Position numbers and translations under genes: made by a program
Notes under the pieces: generated by a model
Databases searched by the model: none
Told to the model about the DNA's origin: nothing
The model's input: only the letters and a program-made list of their open reading frames with translations
Assembly (NCBI RefSeq): GCF_900207575.1
Contig: NZ_OAOQ01000010.1
Location: 55,362 to 119,361, forward strand
Source of the DNA: Cereibacter ovatus
GTDB taxonomy: Bacteria; Pseudomonadota; Alphaproteobacteria; Rhodobacterales; Rhodobacteraceae
Direction: 5' to 3'
Length of the DNA stretch: 64,000 nucleotides
In this document: positions 45,368 to 53,593 of the stretch, piece after piece
Numbering within the stretch: the first letter of the stretch is position 1
How the letters are laid out: each line of letters starts with the position of its first letter

Positions 45368-46372
45368 TCAACGCTCCGAGGTGAAGCCAAGGGCGCGGCC
45401 AAGGCGCGAGGCGTAGAACTCGCCCACGATGCCGCGGCGGAACACCAGCACGCAGGCCATGAACACGAGGCCGGTGATGATCGTCACCGGAAAGTCCGAG
45501 GTCGCCAGATAGTTCTGCAATGTCACCACCAGACCGGCGCCGACCACCGGGCCCACCAGCGTGCCGATGCCACCCAGCAGCGTCATCAGGATCACCTCGC
45601 CCGACATCTGCCATGTCACATCGGTCAGGGTGGCGAACTGGAAGACCAGCGCCTTGACGCCCCCCGCCAGCCCCGCCAGCGCCGCCGACATCACGAAGGC
45701 GCCCAGCTTGTATTCCGCCACCGAATAGCCCAGCGAGATCGCCCGCGCCTCGTTCTCGCGGATCGCCTTCAGGATCATGCCGAAGGGCGAGTTCACAAAT
45801 CGCCAGATCACCAGCATCCCCAGCGCAAAGACCGCCAGCACGAAGAAATACATGTTCGTGGTCTGCGACAGGTCGATCACCCCGAACAGGTGGCCGCGGG
45901 GAACCGACTGGATGCCGTCCTCGCCATGGGTGAAGCCCGCTTGCAGGCAGAAGAAGAAGAACATCTGGGACAGGGCAAGGGTGATCATCGCGAAATAGAT
46001 CCCCTGCCGGCGGATCGCGATGGCGCCCATCACAAGGCCAAGCGCCGCCGCCCCCGCCACCCCCAGAAGGATGCCGAATTCCGGCGGCCAGCCCCAGACC
46101 TTCACCGCATGGGCGGTGAAATAGGCCGAGCCGCCGAAAAAGGTGGCATGGCCGAAGGACAGAAGTCCGGTATAGCCCAGCAGCAGGTTGAAGGCGGCGG
46201 CAAACAGCGCGAAGCACAGAAGCTTCATCAGGAAGATCGGGTAAAGGAAGAACGGTGCCGCGATCAGCAGGCCCGCCGCAGCCAGCAGGAGCGCAATCTT
46301 GACCGCGCCGGCCATCGGCCGCGCTGCCACCGGCTCGTCCGCGTGAGAAGTGTCGCGTGCCATGTCAGGCAT
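45368..46372 (-). CDS. livM: Branched-chain amino acid-type ABC permease LivM
   Basis: Predicted 334 residues with about nine helices. AAFNLLLGYTGLLSFGHATF (about 58-77) and the permease loop KAIRENEARAISLGYSVAEY (about 200-220) are LivM hallmarks, with SGEVILMTLLGGIGTLVGPV near the C-terminus. Overlaps the LivH gene by eight bases. Substrate is open: this transporter type also carries urea, amides and aromatic compounds. Confidence 0.92.
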   Translation of the reverse strand: MPDMARDTSHADEPVAARPMAGAVKIALLLAAAGLLIAAPFFLYPIFLMKLLCFALFAAAFNLLLGYTGLLSFGHATFFGGSAYFTAHAVKVWGWPPEFGILLGVAGAAALGLVMGAIAIRRQGIYFAMITLALSQMFFFFCLQAGFTHGEDGIQSVPRGHLFGVIDLSQTTNMYFFVLAVFALGMLVIWRFVNSPFGMILKAIRENEARAISLGYSVAEYKLGAFVMSAALAGLAGGVKALVFQFATLTDVTWQMSGEVILMTLLGGIGTLVGPVVGAGLVVTLQNYLATSDFPVTIITGLVFMACVLVFRRGIVGEFYASRLGRALGFTSER

Positions 46373-47252
46373 CCTTTCCGAAAAGTCCCGCCGGCCGCAG
46401 GATCAGGACAATGGCCATGATGACGAAGATCACGATGTTCGAGGCCTCGGGGTAGAAGACCTTGGTCAGCCCCTCGGCGATGCCCAGCATGTAGCCGGTG
46501 ACGATCGCGCCGAGGATCGAGCCCATGCCGCCCACCACCACCACCGCGAAGACCACGATGATCAGGTTCGACCCCATCAGCGGCGAGACCTGATAGACCG
46601 GCGCCGCCAGCACCCCGGCAAAGCCCGCCAGCGCCGCGCCGAGGCCATAGGTGAAGGTCAAAAGCAAGGGCACGTTGATGCCAAAGCTTTGCACCAGCGT
46701 CGGGTTCTCGGTCGCGGCACGCAGGTAAGAGCCGAGCTTGGTCTTTTCGATCAGCAGCCAGACCCCGATGCAGACGGCCAGCGAGGCCACCACCACCCAG
46801 CCGCGATAGATCGGCAGGAACATGAAGCCAAGGTTCACCGCCCCCGTCAGCGCCGCCGGCGGCGCATAGGGCTGCCCGGACGAGCCAAAGAACCAGCGGA
46901 ACGTGCCTTCCAGCGTCAGCGCAAGGCCGAAGGTGAACAGAAGCCCGTAAAGGTGGTCCAGCTTGTAGAGCCGCGACAGCATCGTGCGCTCGATCAGCGC
47001 GCCGAACAGGCCCACGATCAGCGGCGCGATCAGCAGCGCGGGCCAGTAGCCGATCCCGGTCTGGGTCAGCAGCAGAAGCGCCACGAAGGCGCCCATCATG
47101 TATTGCGCGCCATGGGCAAAGTTGATCACACGCAAAAGCCCGAAGATCACCGCAAGGCCCAGCGACAGCAGCGCATAGAACGAGCCGTTGATCAGCCCCA
47201 CCAGCAATTGCCCCATCAGCGCCTGGATCGGGATGCCGAAGATCATCGTCAT
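46365..47252 (-). CDS. livH: Branched-chain amino acid-type ABC permease LivH
   Basis: Predicted 295 residues, eight or so helices. LINGSFYALLSLGLAVIFGL (about 19-38) and INFAHGAQYMMGAF (about 43-56) are the classic LivH start; the C-terminal GSILGAIVTGYMLGIAEGL is the family's final loop. Second permease of the operon, two bases after the LivF gene. Confidence 0.93.
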   Translation of the reverse strand: MTMIFGIPIQALMGQLLVGLINGSFYALLSLGLAVIFGLLRVINFAHGAQYMMGAFVALLLLTQTGIGYWPALLIAPLIVGLFGALIERTMLSRLYKLDHLYGLLFTFGLALTLEGTFRWFFGSSGQPYAPPAALTGAVNLGFMFLPIYRGWVVVASLAVCIGVWLLIEKTKLGSYLRAATENPTLVQSFGINVPLLLTFTYGLGAALAGFAGVLAAPVYQVSPLMGSNLIIVVFAVVVVGGMGSILGAIVTGYMLGIAEGLTKVFYPEASNIVIFVIMAIVLILRPAGLFGKDA

Positions 47253-47253
47253 G

Positions 47254-47952
47254 TCACACCCCCAGCACCGTGTTCAGCATCGCCATGTTCTGCGGCAGAT
47301 CCGTCACCGGGAAATCGGCGACCATCTGGCCGTGGTCCATCAGGTAGAAGCGGTCCGCCACCTTCGAGGCGAAGCGGAAGTTCTGTTCCACCAGAACCAC
47401 GGTCATGCCACGCGCCTTCAGCGTCACCAGAACCTCGCCGATGCGCTGGATGATGACCGGGGCCAGACCCTCGGTCGGCTCGTCCAGCAGCAGGCAACGC
47501 GCGCCGGTGCGCAGGATGCGCGCCATCGCCAGCATCTGTTGCTCGCCGCCCGAAAGCTTTGTTCCGGGACTTGAACGACGTTCCTCAAGGTTCGGGAAAA
47601 GCTGGTAGATTTCATTTAGCGTCATGCCGCCTTTGGCCACGACGGGCGGCAGCATCAGGTTTTCCTCGACCGTCAGGGTGGCAAAGATGCCGCGTTCCTC
47701 GGGCACGAAGCCCAGACCCGCCTTGGCGGTGCGGTGCAGCGGCACCGTCATCATGTCCTGGCCGGCAAAGCGGATCTCGCCGCTGCGCTTGCGCAGAATG
47801 CCCATGATGGTGCGCAGCGTGGTGGTCTTGCCCATGCCGTTGCGGCCGAGGATGCAGATCGTCTCGCCTTCCTCGACCGACAGGGTCACCCCATGCAGGA
47901 CGTGGCTTTCGCCATACCAGGCGTGCAGGTTGGCAACGCTCAAGAGGGCCAT
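47254..47952 (-). CDS. livF: Branched-chain amino acid-type ABC ATPase LivF
   Basis: Predicted 232 residues from MALLSVANLHAWYGES. Walker A GRNGMGKTTTLRTIMG, signature KLSGGEQQMLAMARIL, Walker B CLLLDEPTEGLAP and VLVEQN (switch region). The GRNGMGKT variant of Walker A and the EPTEGLAP sequence are typical of LivF. Starts one base after the LivG stop. Confidence 0.94.
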   Translation of the reverse strand: MALLSVANLHAWYGESHVLHGVTLSVEEGETICILGRNGMGKTTTLRTIMGILRKRSGEIRFAGQDMMTVPLHRTAKAGLGFVPEERGIFATLTVEENLMLPPVVAKGGMTLNEIYQLFPNLEERRSSPGTKLSGGEQQMLAMARILRTGARCLLLDEPTEGLAPVIIQRIGEVLVTLKARGMTVVLVEQNFRFASKVADRFYLMDHGQMVADFPVTDLPQNMAMLNTVLGV

Positions 47953-47953
47953 G

Positions 47954-48724
47954 TCAGTCCTCCGTTCCCATATAGGCCGAACGCACCCGCGGATCGGCGC
48001 TGACGGTGGCATAGTCGCCATGGGCAAGGATCTCGCCCCGTTGCAGCACCGTCACCTGATGGCAGATGTCGGCCACGACGCTCAGGTTGTGTTCCACCAT
48101 CAGCACGGCGCGGTGGCGGGCGACCTCGCGGATGATCTCGGCCACCATCCGCACATCCTCTTGCCCCATGCCGGCCATCGGCTCGTCCAGCAGCAGAACC
48201 TCGGGGTCCAGCGCAAGGGTGGTCGCGATTTCAAGCACGCGCTTGCGGCCATAGGAAAGATCGGCAGCCCGCGCGTCACGCCAACGGGTTAGGCCAAGAT
48301 CTTCAAGCAAAACCTCAGCTCTGCCGTTCAACTGGTTCAGCGTCTTCAAAGGCCGCCAGAACTGCACCGCCAGCTCGGCCGGGCGCTGAAGCGCCACGCG
48401 GACGTTCTCGAGCACCGTCAGATGCGGAAACACCGCCGAGATCTGGAACGATCGCACCATCCCCATCCGCGCCACCTTGTCGGGGCGTGTCCGGGTGATG
48501 TCGGTTCCAAGCAGCGTGATCTGGCCGCGGGTTGGTTGAAGAAACTTTGTCAACAGGTTGAAAACTGTTGTCTTTCCAGCCCCGTTCGGTCCGATCAGGG
48601 CGTGGATGCGCGCGTGCTGCACATCGAGATTGACGTTGTTCACGGCCGTGAAGCCGCCGAAATCCTTACCGAGGCCGCGGGCGGAAAGCACCACCCGCGG
48701 CTCGTGGTCTGCGACCATGCCCAT
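47954..48724 (-). CDS. livG: Branched-chain amino acid-type ABC ATPase LivG
   Basis: Predicted 256 residues from MGMVADHEPRVVLSARGLGK; a second in-frame ATG (48718) is close by. Walker A GPNGAGKTTVFNLLT, signature DLSYGRKRVLEIATTL (Y replaces the usual S-G pair, normal for LivG), Walker B VLLLDEPMAGMG, MVEHN switch. Begins two bases after the binding-protein stop, so tightly coupled. Confidence 0.93.
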   Translation of the reverse strand: MGMVADHEPRVVLSARGLGKDFGGFTAVNNVNLDVQHARIHALIGPNGAGKTTVFNLLTKFLQPTRGQITLLGTDITRTRPDKVARMGMVRSFQISAVFPHLTVLENVRVALQRPAELAVQFWRPLKTLNQLNGRAEVLLEDLGLTRWRDARAADLSYGRKRVLEIATTLALDPEVLLLDEPMAGMGQEDVRMVAEIIREVARHRAVLMVEHNLSVVADICHQVTVLQRGEILAHGDYATVSADPRVRSAYMGTED

Positions 48725-48726
48725 GA

Positions 48727-49932
48727 TCAGTTCGTGACGAGCGGGCAGCCGCTTTCGGCCGGGTTCCGATAGGCCTGATCGCCCGGAATGGTGGCCAGCA
48801 CGTTGAAATAATCCCACGGAACATCGCTGTCGCCGGGTTTCTTCACCTCAAGCAGATAGACGTCCGAGATCATCCGCCCGTTCTGGGCCACCTTGCCGCC
48901 CTTGGCAAAGACATCCTCGACCGGCAGCTCGTGCAGCTTTCCGGCGACCGCCTCGGTCGCGTCGGTGCCCGCGGCCTCGATCGCCTTCAGATACGAGGTG
49001 ACGGCCGAATAGGTGCCGGCATGGACCATGTTCGGCATCGCGCCGGTGCGTTCCATGAACCGCTTGCCGAAGGCGGCGCTTTCCTCGTTGCGGTTCCAGT
49101 AGAAGCTTTCGGTCAGCGTCAGACCCTGCGCGGAGTCGATCCCCAGACCATGCACCTCGGCCAGTGTGAACAGCAGTGCCGCAAGCCGCTGGCCGCCTTG
49201 GACGATGCCGAATTCGCCAGCCTGTTTGATCGCGTTCTGGGTATCAAGACCGGCATTGGCCAGCCCGATGACCTTGGCGCCGGACGCCTGCGCCTGAAGC
49301 AGGAAGGACGAAAAGTCGGTGGTGGCCAGCGGATGGCGCACCGCGCCCACCACATTGCCGCCGCGATCCTTGACCACCGCGCCGGTATTTTCTTCCAGAG
49401 AATATCCGAAGGCATAGTCGGCGGTCAGGAAATACCACGAATCGCCGCCCTGTTCGACCAGCGCGCCGCCGGTGCCGATGGCCAGCGCATGGGTGTCATA
49501 GGCCCAGTGAAAGCCGAAGGGCGAACATTGCGCGCCGGTCAGCTCGGTCGTGGCCGCGCCGGTGGTGATGGTGACCTTCTGCTTCTCGCGCGACAGGGCC
49601 TGCACCGCCAGCGCCACAGACGAGGTCGTCAGTTCCATGATCGCGTCGACCTGTTCGGTGTCATACCACTGGCGCGCGATGTTCGAGGCGATGTCGGGCT
49701 TGTTCTGGTGGTCGGCGGTCACGACCTGAACGGGCATGTCCAGCACCTTGCCGCCAAAATCCTCGACCGCCATCAGTGCCGCCTGATAGCTGAACTTGCC
49801 GCCAAAGTCGGCGTAGACGCCCGACTGGTCGTTCAGAATGCCGATCTTCACCACATCGTCCGAGACCTGCGCCACCGCGGGCGACGTCAGCGCCGCGACG
49901 GATGCCGCCGACAGAAGAACCTTCCGCATCAT
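48727..49932 (-). CDS. Branched-chain amino acid-type ABC substrate-binding protein
   Basis: Predicted 401 residues from MMRKVLLSAASVAALTSPAV (GGGGAGGAT upstream) with a Sec signal cleaved near AQ at 22. Periplasmic type I fold of LivJ-like proteins (VKIGILNDQSGVYADFGGK, YFLTADYAFGYSLEENT, VIGLANAGLDTQNAIKQA). It is first in the operon. The group with FLTADYAFG often binds aromatic or other organic acids and alcohol derivatives rather than leucine; the substrate here is not determined. Confidence 0.9.
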   Translation of the reverse strand: MMRKVLLSAASVAALTSPAVAQVSDDVVKIGILNDQSGVYADFGGKFSYQAALMAVEDFGGKVLDMPVQVVTADHQNKPDIASNIARQWYDTEQVDAIMELTTSSVALAVQALSREKQKVTITTGAATTELTGAQCSPFGFHWAYDTHALAIGTGGALVEQGGDSWYFLTADYAFGYSLEENTGAVVKDRGGNVVGAVRHPLATTDFSSFLLQAQASGAKVIGLANAGLDTQNAIKQAGEFGIVQGGQRLAALLFTLAEVHGLGIDSAQGLTLTESFYWNRNEESAAFGKRFMERTGAMPNMVHAGTYSAVTSYLKAIEAAGTDATEAVAGKLHELPVEDVFAKGGKVAQNGRMISDVYLLEVKKPGDSDVPWDYFNVLATIPGDQAYRNPAESGCPLVTN

Positions 49933-50137
49933 GTATCCTCCCCGTTGGGCAGTTGCCTGCCAGCGCCGCCCAAGGGGCGCCGGCGGATCTGTCCTGTTCA
50001 TGAATGTGCCGCGAAGGGCTCCTCTTCCCGTGCGGACGTGCTTAGGATCAACCGTTTCGGATCTGGACTCAAGCAATTTGTCGCAGCTATTTCGCTACAG
50101 GTTCTGTCCGTTTATGAACAGAAATGGGAAGAGACGC

Positions 50138-51049
50138 ATGGGCAACTTTACCTGGGACGATCTACAGTTCTTTCTGGCCGTGGCGCGCACCGGGCAGTTG
50201 TCGCGCGCCGCGCGGCAGTTGCGCACCAGCCATGTCACCGTTTCGCGCCGGATCGACCGACTGGAAGCCGCGCTGAAGATGCGCCTGTTCGAGCGCAACC
50301 CCCGCGGCTATGAACTGACCCCCGTCGGCCGCCGCCTGATCGAAACCGCCGAGCGGATGGAGGCCGAGACCGAGCGGATGCAGGTCGATTTGCTGGGTGA
50401 CGGGCCGGGGCAGCGCGGCGTGTTGCGGATGGCGGTGCCCGAGGGCTTCGGCAGCTGGTTCAGCCGCGTGCTGCTGGGCCCGTTCACCGCGCGCTTTCCC
50501 AATATCGCGCTGGAGCTGATCACCCTGCCGCAGATCATGTCGCTGTCGCGCCGCGAGGCCGATCTGACCGTGACGCTCGACCCGCCGAAGGCCAGCCCCT
50601 ATCACTCTGAGAAGATTACCGACTACAGCCTGCATCTTTACGGCGCCCGCGACTACCTTGCCCGGCATCCGCCGATCACCCGGCGCGAGGATCTGCTGAA
50701 ACACGCCTTCATCGGCTATATCGAGGAGATGATCTTCGCCCCGGGCCTAGACTATCTGGGCGAGGTGCATCCAGGCATCCGGGCAAATTTCAAAAGTTCA
50801 AGTATCTTCAATCAGTTGTCGGCAACGCGCATCGGGCTGGGCCTGTGCGTGCTGCCCCATTACGTCGCCTCGATGTGTCCGGATCTGGATCTGGTGCTGC
50901 CGTCCGAGGTCGCGCTGCGGCGGACCTACTGGCTGACCTGCCACCGCGACGTGCGTCCGCTGCCGCGCGAACGCTTGGTGATGGGCTTCCTGCTCGAGGC
51001 CGGGCGCAGCCATGGGCGCAGTCTGCTGTCGACGCCGCCGCCCGGTTGA
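50138..51049 (+). CDS. LysR-family transcriptional regulator
   Basis: Predicted 303 residues from MGNFTWDDLQFFLAVARTGQ (GGGAAGAG upstream; ATG 50114 is an alternative). The N-terminal winged helix (QLSRAARQLRTSHVTVSRRI, about 19-38) and effector domain with FKSSSIFNQLSATRIGLGLC are typical. Divergent from the Liv-type operon, so likely its regulator; the 205-base gap would contain the LysR T-N11-A sites. Confidence 0.9.
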   Translation: MGNFTWDDLQFFLAVARTGQLSRAARQLRTSHVTVSRRIDRLEAALKMRLFERNPRGYELTPVGRRLIETAERMEAETERMQVDLLGDGPGQRGVLRMAVPEGFGSWFSRVLLGPFTARFPNIALELITLPQIMSLSRREADLTVTLDPPKASPYHSEKITDYSLHLYGARDYLARHPPITRREDLLKHAFIGYIEEMIFAPGLDYLGEVHPGIRANFKSSSIFNQLSATRIGLGLCVLPHYVASMCPDLDLVLPSEVALRRTYWLTCHRDVRPLPRERLVMGFLLEAGRSHGRSLLSTPPPG

Positions 51050-51061
51050 TGACGGCGCCAG

Positions 51062-52123
51062 TCAGACGAGGGTCAGGCCGGGGGTGTCGCTGGCTGCGAC
51101 CTCTCCGATCACGCGGGCCTCGTCAAAGCCGTGGCGCCGGAACAGATCCAGTACCTCGGCCACCGCCGATGGCGCGCAACTGACCAGCAGGCCGCCGCTG
51201 GTCTGCGGGTCGGTCAGCAGCGCCCGTTCGGGCAGCGGGAAGGCAGCCGACAGGCTGACGCTTGTGCCGTAGCTGTCCCAGTTGCGCCCCGAGGCGCCGG
51301 TGACAAAGCCCTGCGCCATCAGCCCGCGCACGACCGGCATGACCGGCACGCTGTCCCAGCGGATGCGCAATTCGCAGCCCGATCCGCGGGCCATTTCCAG
51401 CGCATGGCCGGCAAGGCCGAAGCCGGTGACATCGGTCAGCGCGTGAACACCCGCCAGCGCCGCAAGCTCTGGCCCCGGGGTGTTCAGCTTGGTGGTGGTG
51501 GCGATCATCTGGGCATAGCCCTCGCCGTCCAGCGCGCCCTTTTTCAGCGCGGCCGACAGGATGCCGGTGCCGATGGGCTTGCCCAGAACCAGCACATCGC
51601 CCGGCCGGGCGGCCGCGTTCTTGCGCACCCGGTCGGGGTGGACAAGGCCAAGCGCCACAAGGCCATAGATCGGCTCGACCGAATCGATGGTATGGCCGCC
51701 CGCGATCGGGATGCCCGCCGCGGCGCAGGCCGCCGCCCCGCCTTCAAGGATGCGCCCGATGGTGGCCCTGGACAGCACCGCGATCGGCATCCCCACCAGC
51801 GCCAGCGCAAGGATCGGCCGCCCGCCCATGGCATAGACATCGCTGATCGCATTGGTCGCGGCGATCCGGCCGAAATCATAGGGATCGTCGACGATGGGCA
51901 TGAAGAAATCGGTGGTGGCCACCAGCGCCTGATCGTCGTTCAACCGCCAGACCGCCGCATCGTCCGACGTGGCGATGCCGACAAGCAGATCCTCGGGCAC
52001 CGGCAGTTGCGGTGCCGCGCGCAGCAGATCCGACAGCACGCCGGGCGCGATCTTGCAGCCGCAGCCGCCGCCATGGGCAAGTGAGGTAAGCCGGGGCTCT
52101 TGCGCGGTGGCCGTATCCATCAT
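51062..52123 (-). CDS. selD: Selenide, water dikinase (selenophosphate synthetase), Cys form
   Basis: Predicted 353 residues. The active-site segment HGGGCGCKIAPG has Cys21, Cys23 and Lys24, so Cys replaces Sec. TSDDAAVWRLNDDQALVATT (about 51-70), ISDVYAMGGRPILALALVGM (about 93-112), GGHTID (about 141-146) and TDVTGFGLAGHALEMA (about 229-244) are ATP/metal-binding and dimer motifs. It makes selenophosphate for selenouridine (MnmH, 4.5 kb away) and possibly selenocysteine. selA and selB are not in the window. Convergent with the LysR gene at 12 bases. Confidence 0.95.
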   Translation of the reverse strand: MMDTATAQEPRLTSLAHGGGCGCKIAPGVLSDLLRAAPQLPVPEDLLVGIATSDDAAVWRLNDDQALVATTDFFMPIVDDPYDFGRIAATNAISDVYAMGGRPILALALVGMPIAVLSRATIGRILEGGAAACAAAGIPIAGGHTIDSVEPIYGLVALGLVHPDRVRKNAAARPGDVLVLGKPIGTGILSAALKKGALDGEGYAQMIATTTKLNTPGPELAALAGVHALTDVTGFGLAGHALEMARGSGCELRIRWDSVPVMPVVRGLMAQGFVTGASGRNWDSYGTSVSLSAAFPLPERALLTDPQTSGGLLVSCAPSAVAEVLDLFRRHGFDEARVIGEVAASDTPGLTLV

Positions 52124-52215
52124 CTGTCTTTCTCTTTCCGGTCGTCTTCGTCAGGGATGATCCGCCTGCGGCGCAGTGTCAACGCTCCGGGCCCTTCGTC
52201 AGGGGCCTGCCAACA

Positions 52216-52905
52216 TCAGCTTCCCTGTCGGGCGCGTTCGGCCAGCGCCTCGACCCGCGGGCCGATCTCTTGCACGATCAGCGCCACGCCTTCGGCGCTG
52301 GGGTGGATGCCGTCGGGCTGCATCAGCCGCGCGCGGGCGGACGGATCGTCGATCTGCGCGGTCAGCGGCGCGAAGAAACTGGTGACCAGATCGGCGTCAT
52401 GGGTCTGTGCCAGATCGCGATACATCCCGTCGAAGGCCTGCTTGAAATCGGGGCCGTAGTTGCCCGGCGCCTCAAGCCCCACCAGCAGCACGGGAAGGCC
52501 GCGGACGCGGGCTTCGGACAGGATCGCCTCAAGGTTTTCGCGGCTTGCCTTCGGATCGATGCCGCGCAGAAGATCGTTGCCGCCAAGGTTCACCAGCATC
52601 GCATCGACCTCGGGGGTCAGGCTCCAGTCCAGCCGGGCGCGGCCGCCGGCGGTGGTGTCGCCCGAGACGCCCGCGTTCACGATTGCGGCATCCGTGCCGC
52701 GCGCGGTCAGCCACGCCTGAAGCTGGGGGACGAAGCCCTGACCTTCCGGCAGGCCATAGCCTGCGGTCAGGCTGTCGCCCAGGGCAAGGATGGTCACCGG
52801 CTCGGCTGTGGCGGCGGTTGCGGACAGGATCAAGGCCATCAGGCTGTTGCGGATCGCTGTTCGTGCGCCATATCGGGGTCTGAGGCTGGAAAAGGCAAGG
52901 GGCAT
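52216..52905 (-). CDS. tesA: Periplasmic arylesterase/thioesterase I (GDSL, TesA)
   Basis: SGNH hydrolase motifs: block I LALGDSLTAGYGLPEGQ (catalytic Ser), Gly in VNAGVSGDTTAGG, block III LGGNDLLRG, and the Asp-His pair DGIHPSAEG. A signal peptide precedes it (SLMALILSATAATA). With ATG at 52905 the protein has 229 residues; a later ATG at 52839 leaves a shorter signal. The reading frame extends to 53088, but that part overlaps the divergent ATPase gene. The arrangement tesA divergent from ybbA-ybbP is the same as in E. coli. Confidence 0.88.
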   Translation of the reverse strand: MPLAFSSLRPRYGARTAIRNSLMALILSATAATAEPVTILALGDSLTAGYGLPEGQGFVPQLQAWLTARGTDAAIVNAGVSGDTTAGGRARLDWSLTPEVDAMLVNLGGNDLLRGIDPKASRENLEAILSEARVRGLPVLLVGLEAPGNYGPDFKQAFDGMYRDLAQTHDADLVTSFFAPLTAQIDDPSARARLMQPDGIHPSAEGVALIVQEIGPRVEALAERARQGS

Positions 52906-53593
52906 GGGCGAGACGATCCTGGCGTTAAGGGATGCGCGGCTGACACTGGCGGGCAATGCGGGCCCTGTCGAGATCCTGAAGGGCATCACGCTGGATGTCA
53001 GGCGCGGCGAGACGCTGGGGTTGGTCGGGCCGTCGGGGTCGGGCAAATCCTCGCTCCTGATGCTGATGGGTGGGCTTGAACGCGCCACCGCGGGCCATGT
53101 CAGTGCGCTTGGCCATGACCTGACGGCGATGGACGAAGACGCGCTGGCGCGGTTCCGCCGGGGGAATATGGGTGTGGTGTTTCAGTCTTTCCACCTGATC
53201 CCCACCATGACCGCGCTGGAAAATGTCGCCGTGCCGCTGGAACTGGCGGGGGTGGCCGACGCGTTCCCCCGCGCCGAGGCCGAGCTGCGCGCCGTGGGGC
53301 TGGGCCAGCGGATGGACCATTATCCGTCGCAGATGTCGGGGGGCGAACAGCAGCGTGTGGCGCTGGCCCGTGCCGCCGCGCCGCGCCCGGCGATCCTTCT
53401 GGCCGACGAGCCGACGGGGAACCTTGATGGCGTGAACGGTGCCGCGATCATGGACCTTTTGTTCGGCCTGCGCGACCGGCACGGCGCGACACTGGTTCTT
53501 GTCACCCATGCCCCGGAACTGGCCGCGCGTTGCGACCGGGTGGTGCGGCTGGCCGACGGGCTTGTGGCCGGCGAGGAAAGGAAGGTGGCATGA
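52904..53593 (+). CDS. ybbA: YbbA/LolD-like ABC transporter ATPase
   Basis: Predicted 229 residues. Walker A GPSGSGKSSLLMLMGG, Q-loop MGVVFQSFHLIPTMTALENV, signature QMSGGEQQRVALARA, Walker B AILLADEPTGNLDG, switch VLVTHAPELA. This is the MacB/LolD-type set. The divergent TesA gene and the following eight- to ten-helix permease identify it as the YbbA partner of an E. coli-like YbbAP system. Its ATG overlaps the first codon of tesA on the other strand. Confidence 0.88.
   Translation: MGETILALRDARLTLAGNAGPVEILKGITLDVRRGETLGLVGPSGSGKSSLLMLMGGLERATAGHVSALGHDLTAMDEDALARFRRGNMGVVFQSFHLIPTMTALENVAVPLELAGVADAFPRAEAELRAVGLGQRMDHYPSQMSGGEQQRVALARAAAPRPAILLADEPTGNLDGVNGAAIMDLLFGLRDRHGATLVLVTHAPELAARCDRVVRLADGLVAGEERKVA

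Noticed and set aside
51062-52123. Selenocysteine-containing SelD with in-frame UGA
   Set aside because: The active site reads GCGCK with ordinary Cys codons; no internal stop.
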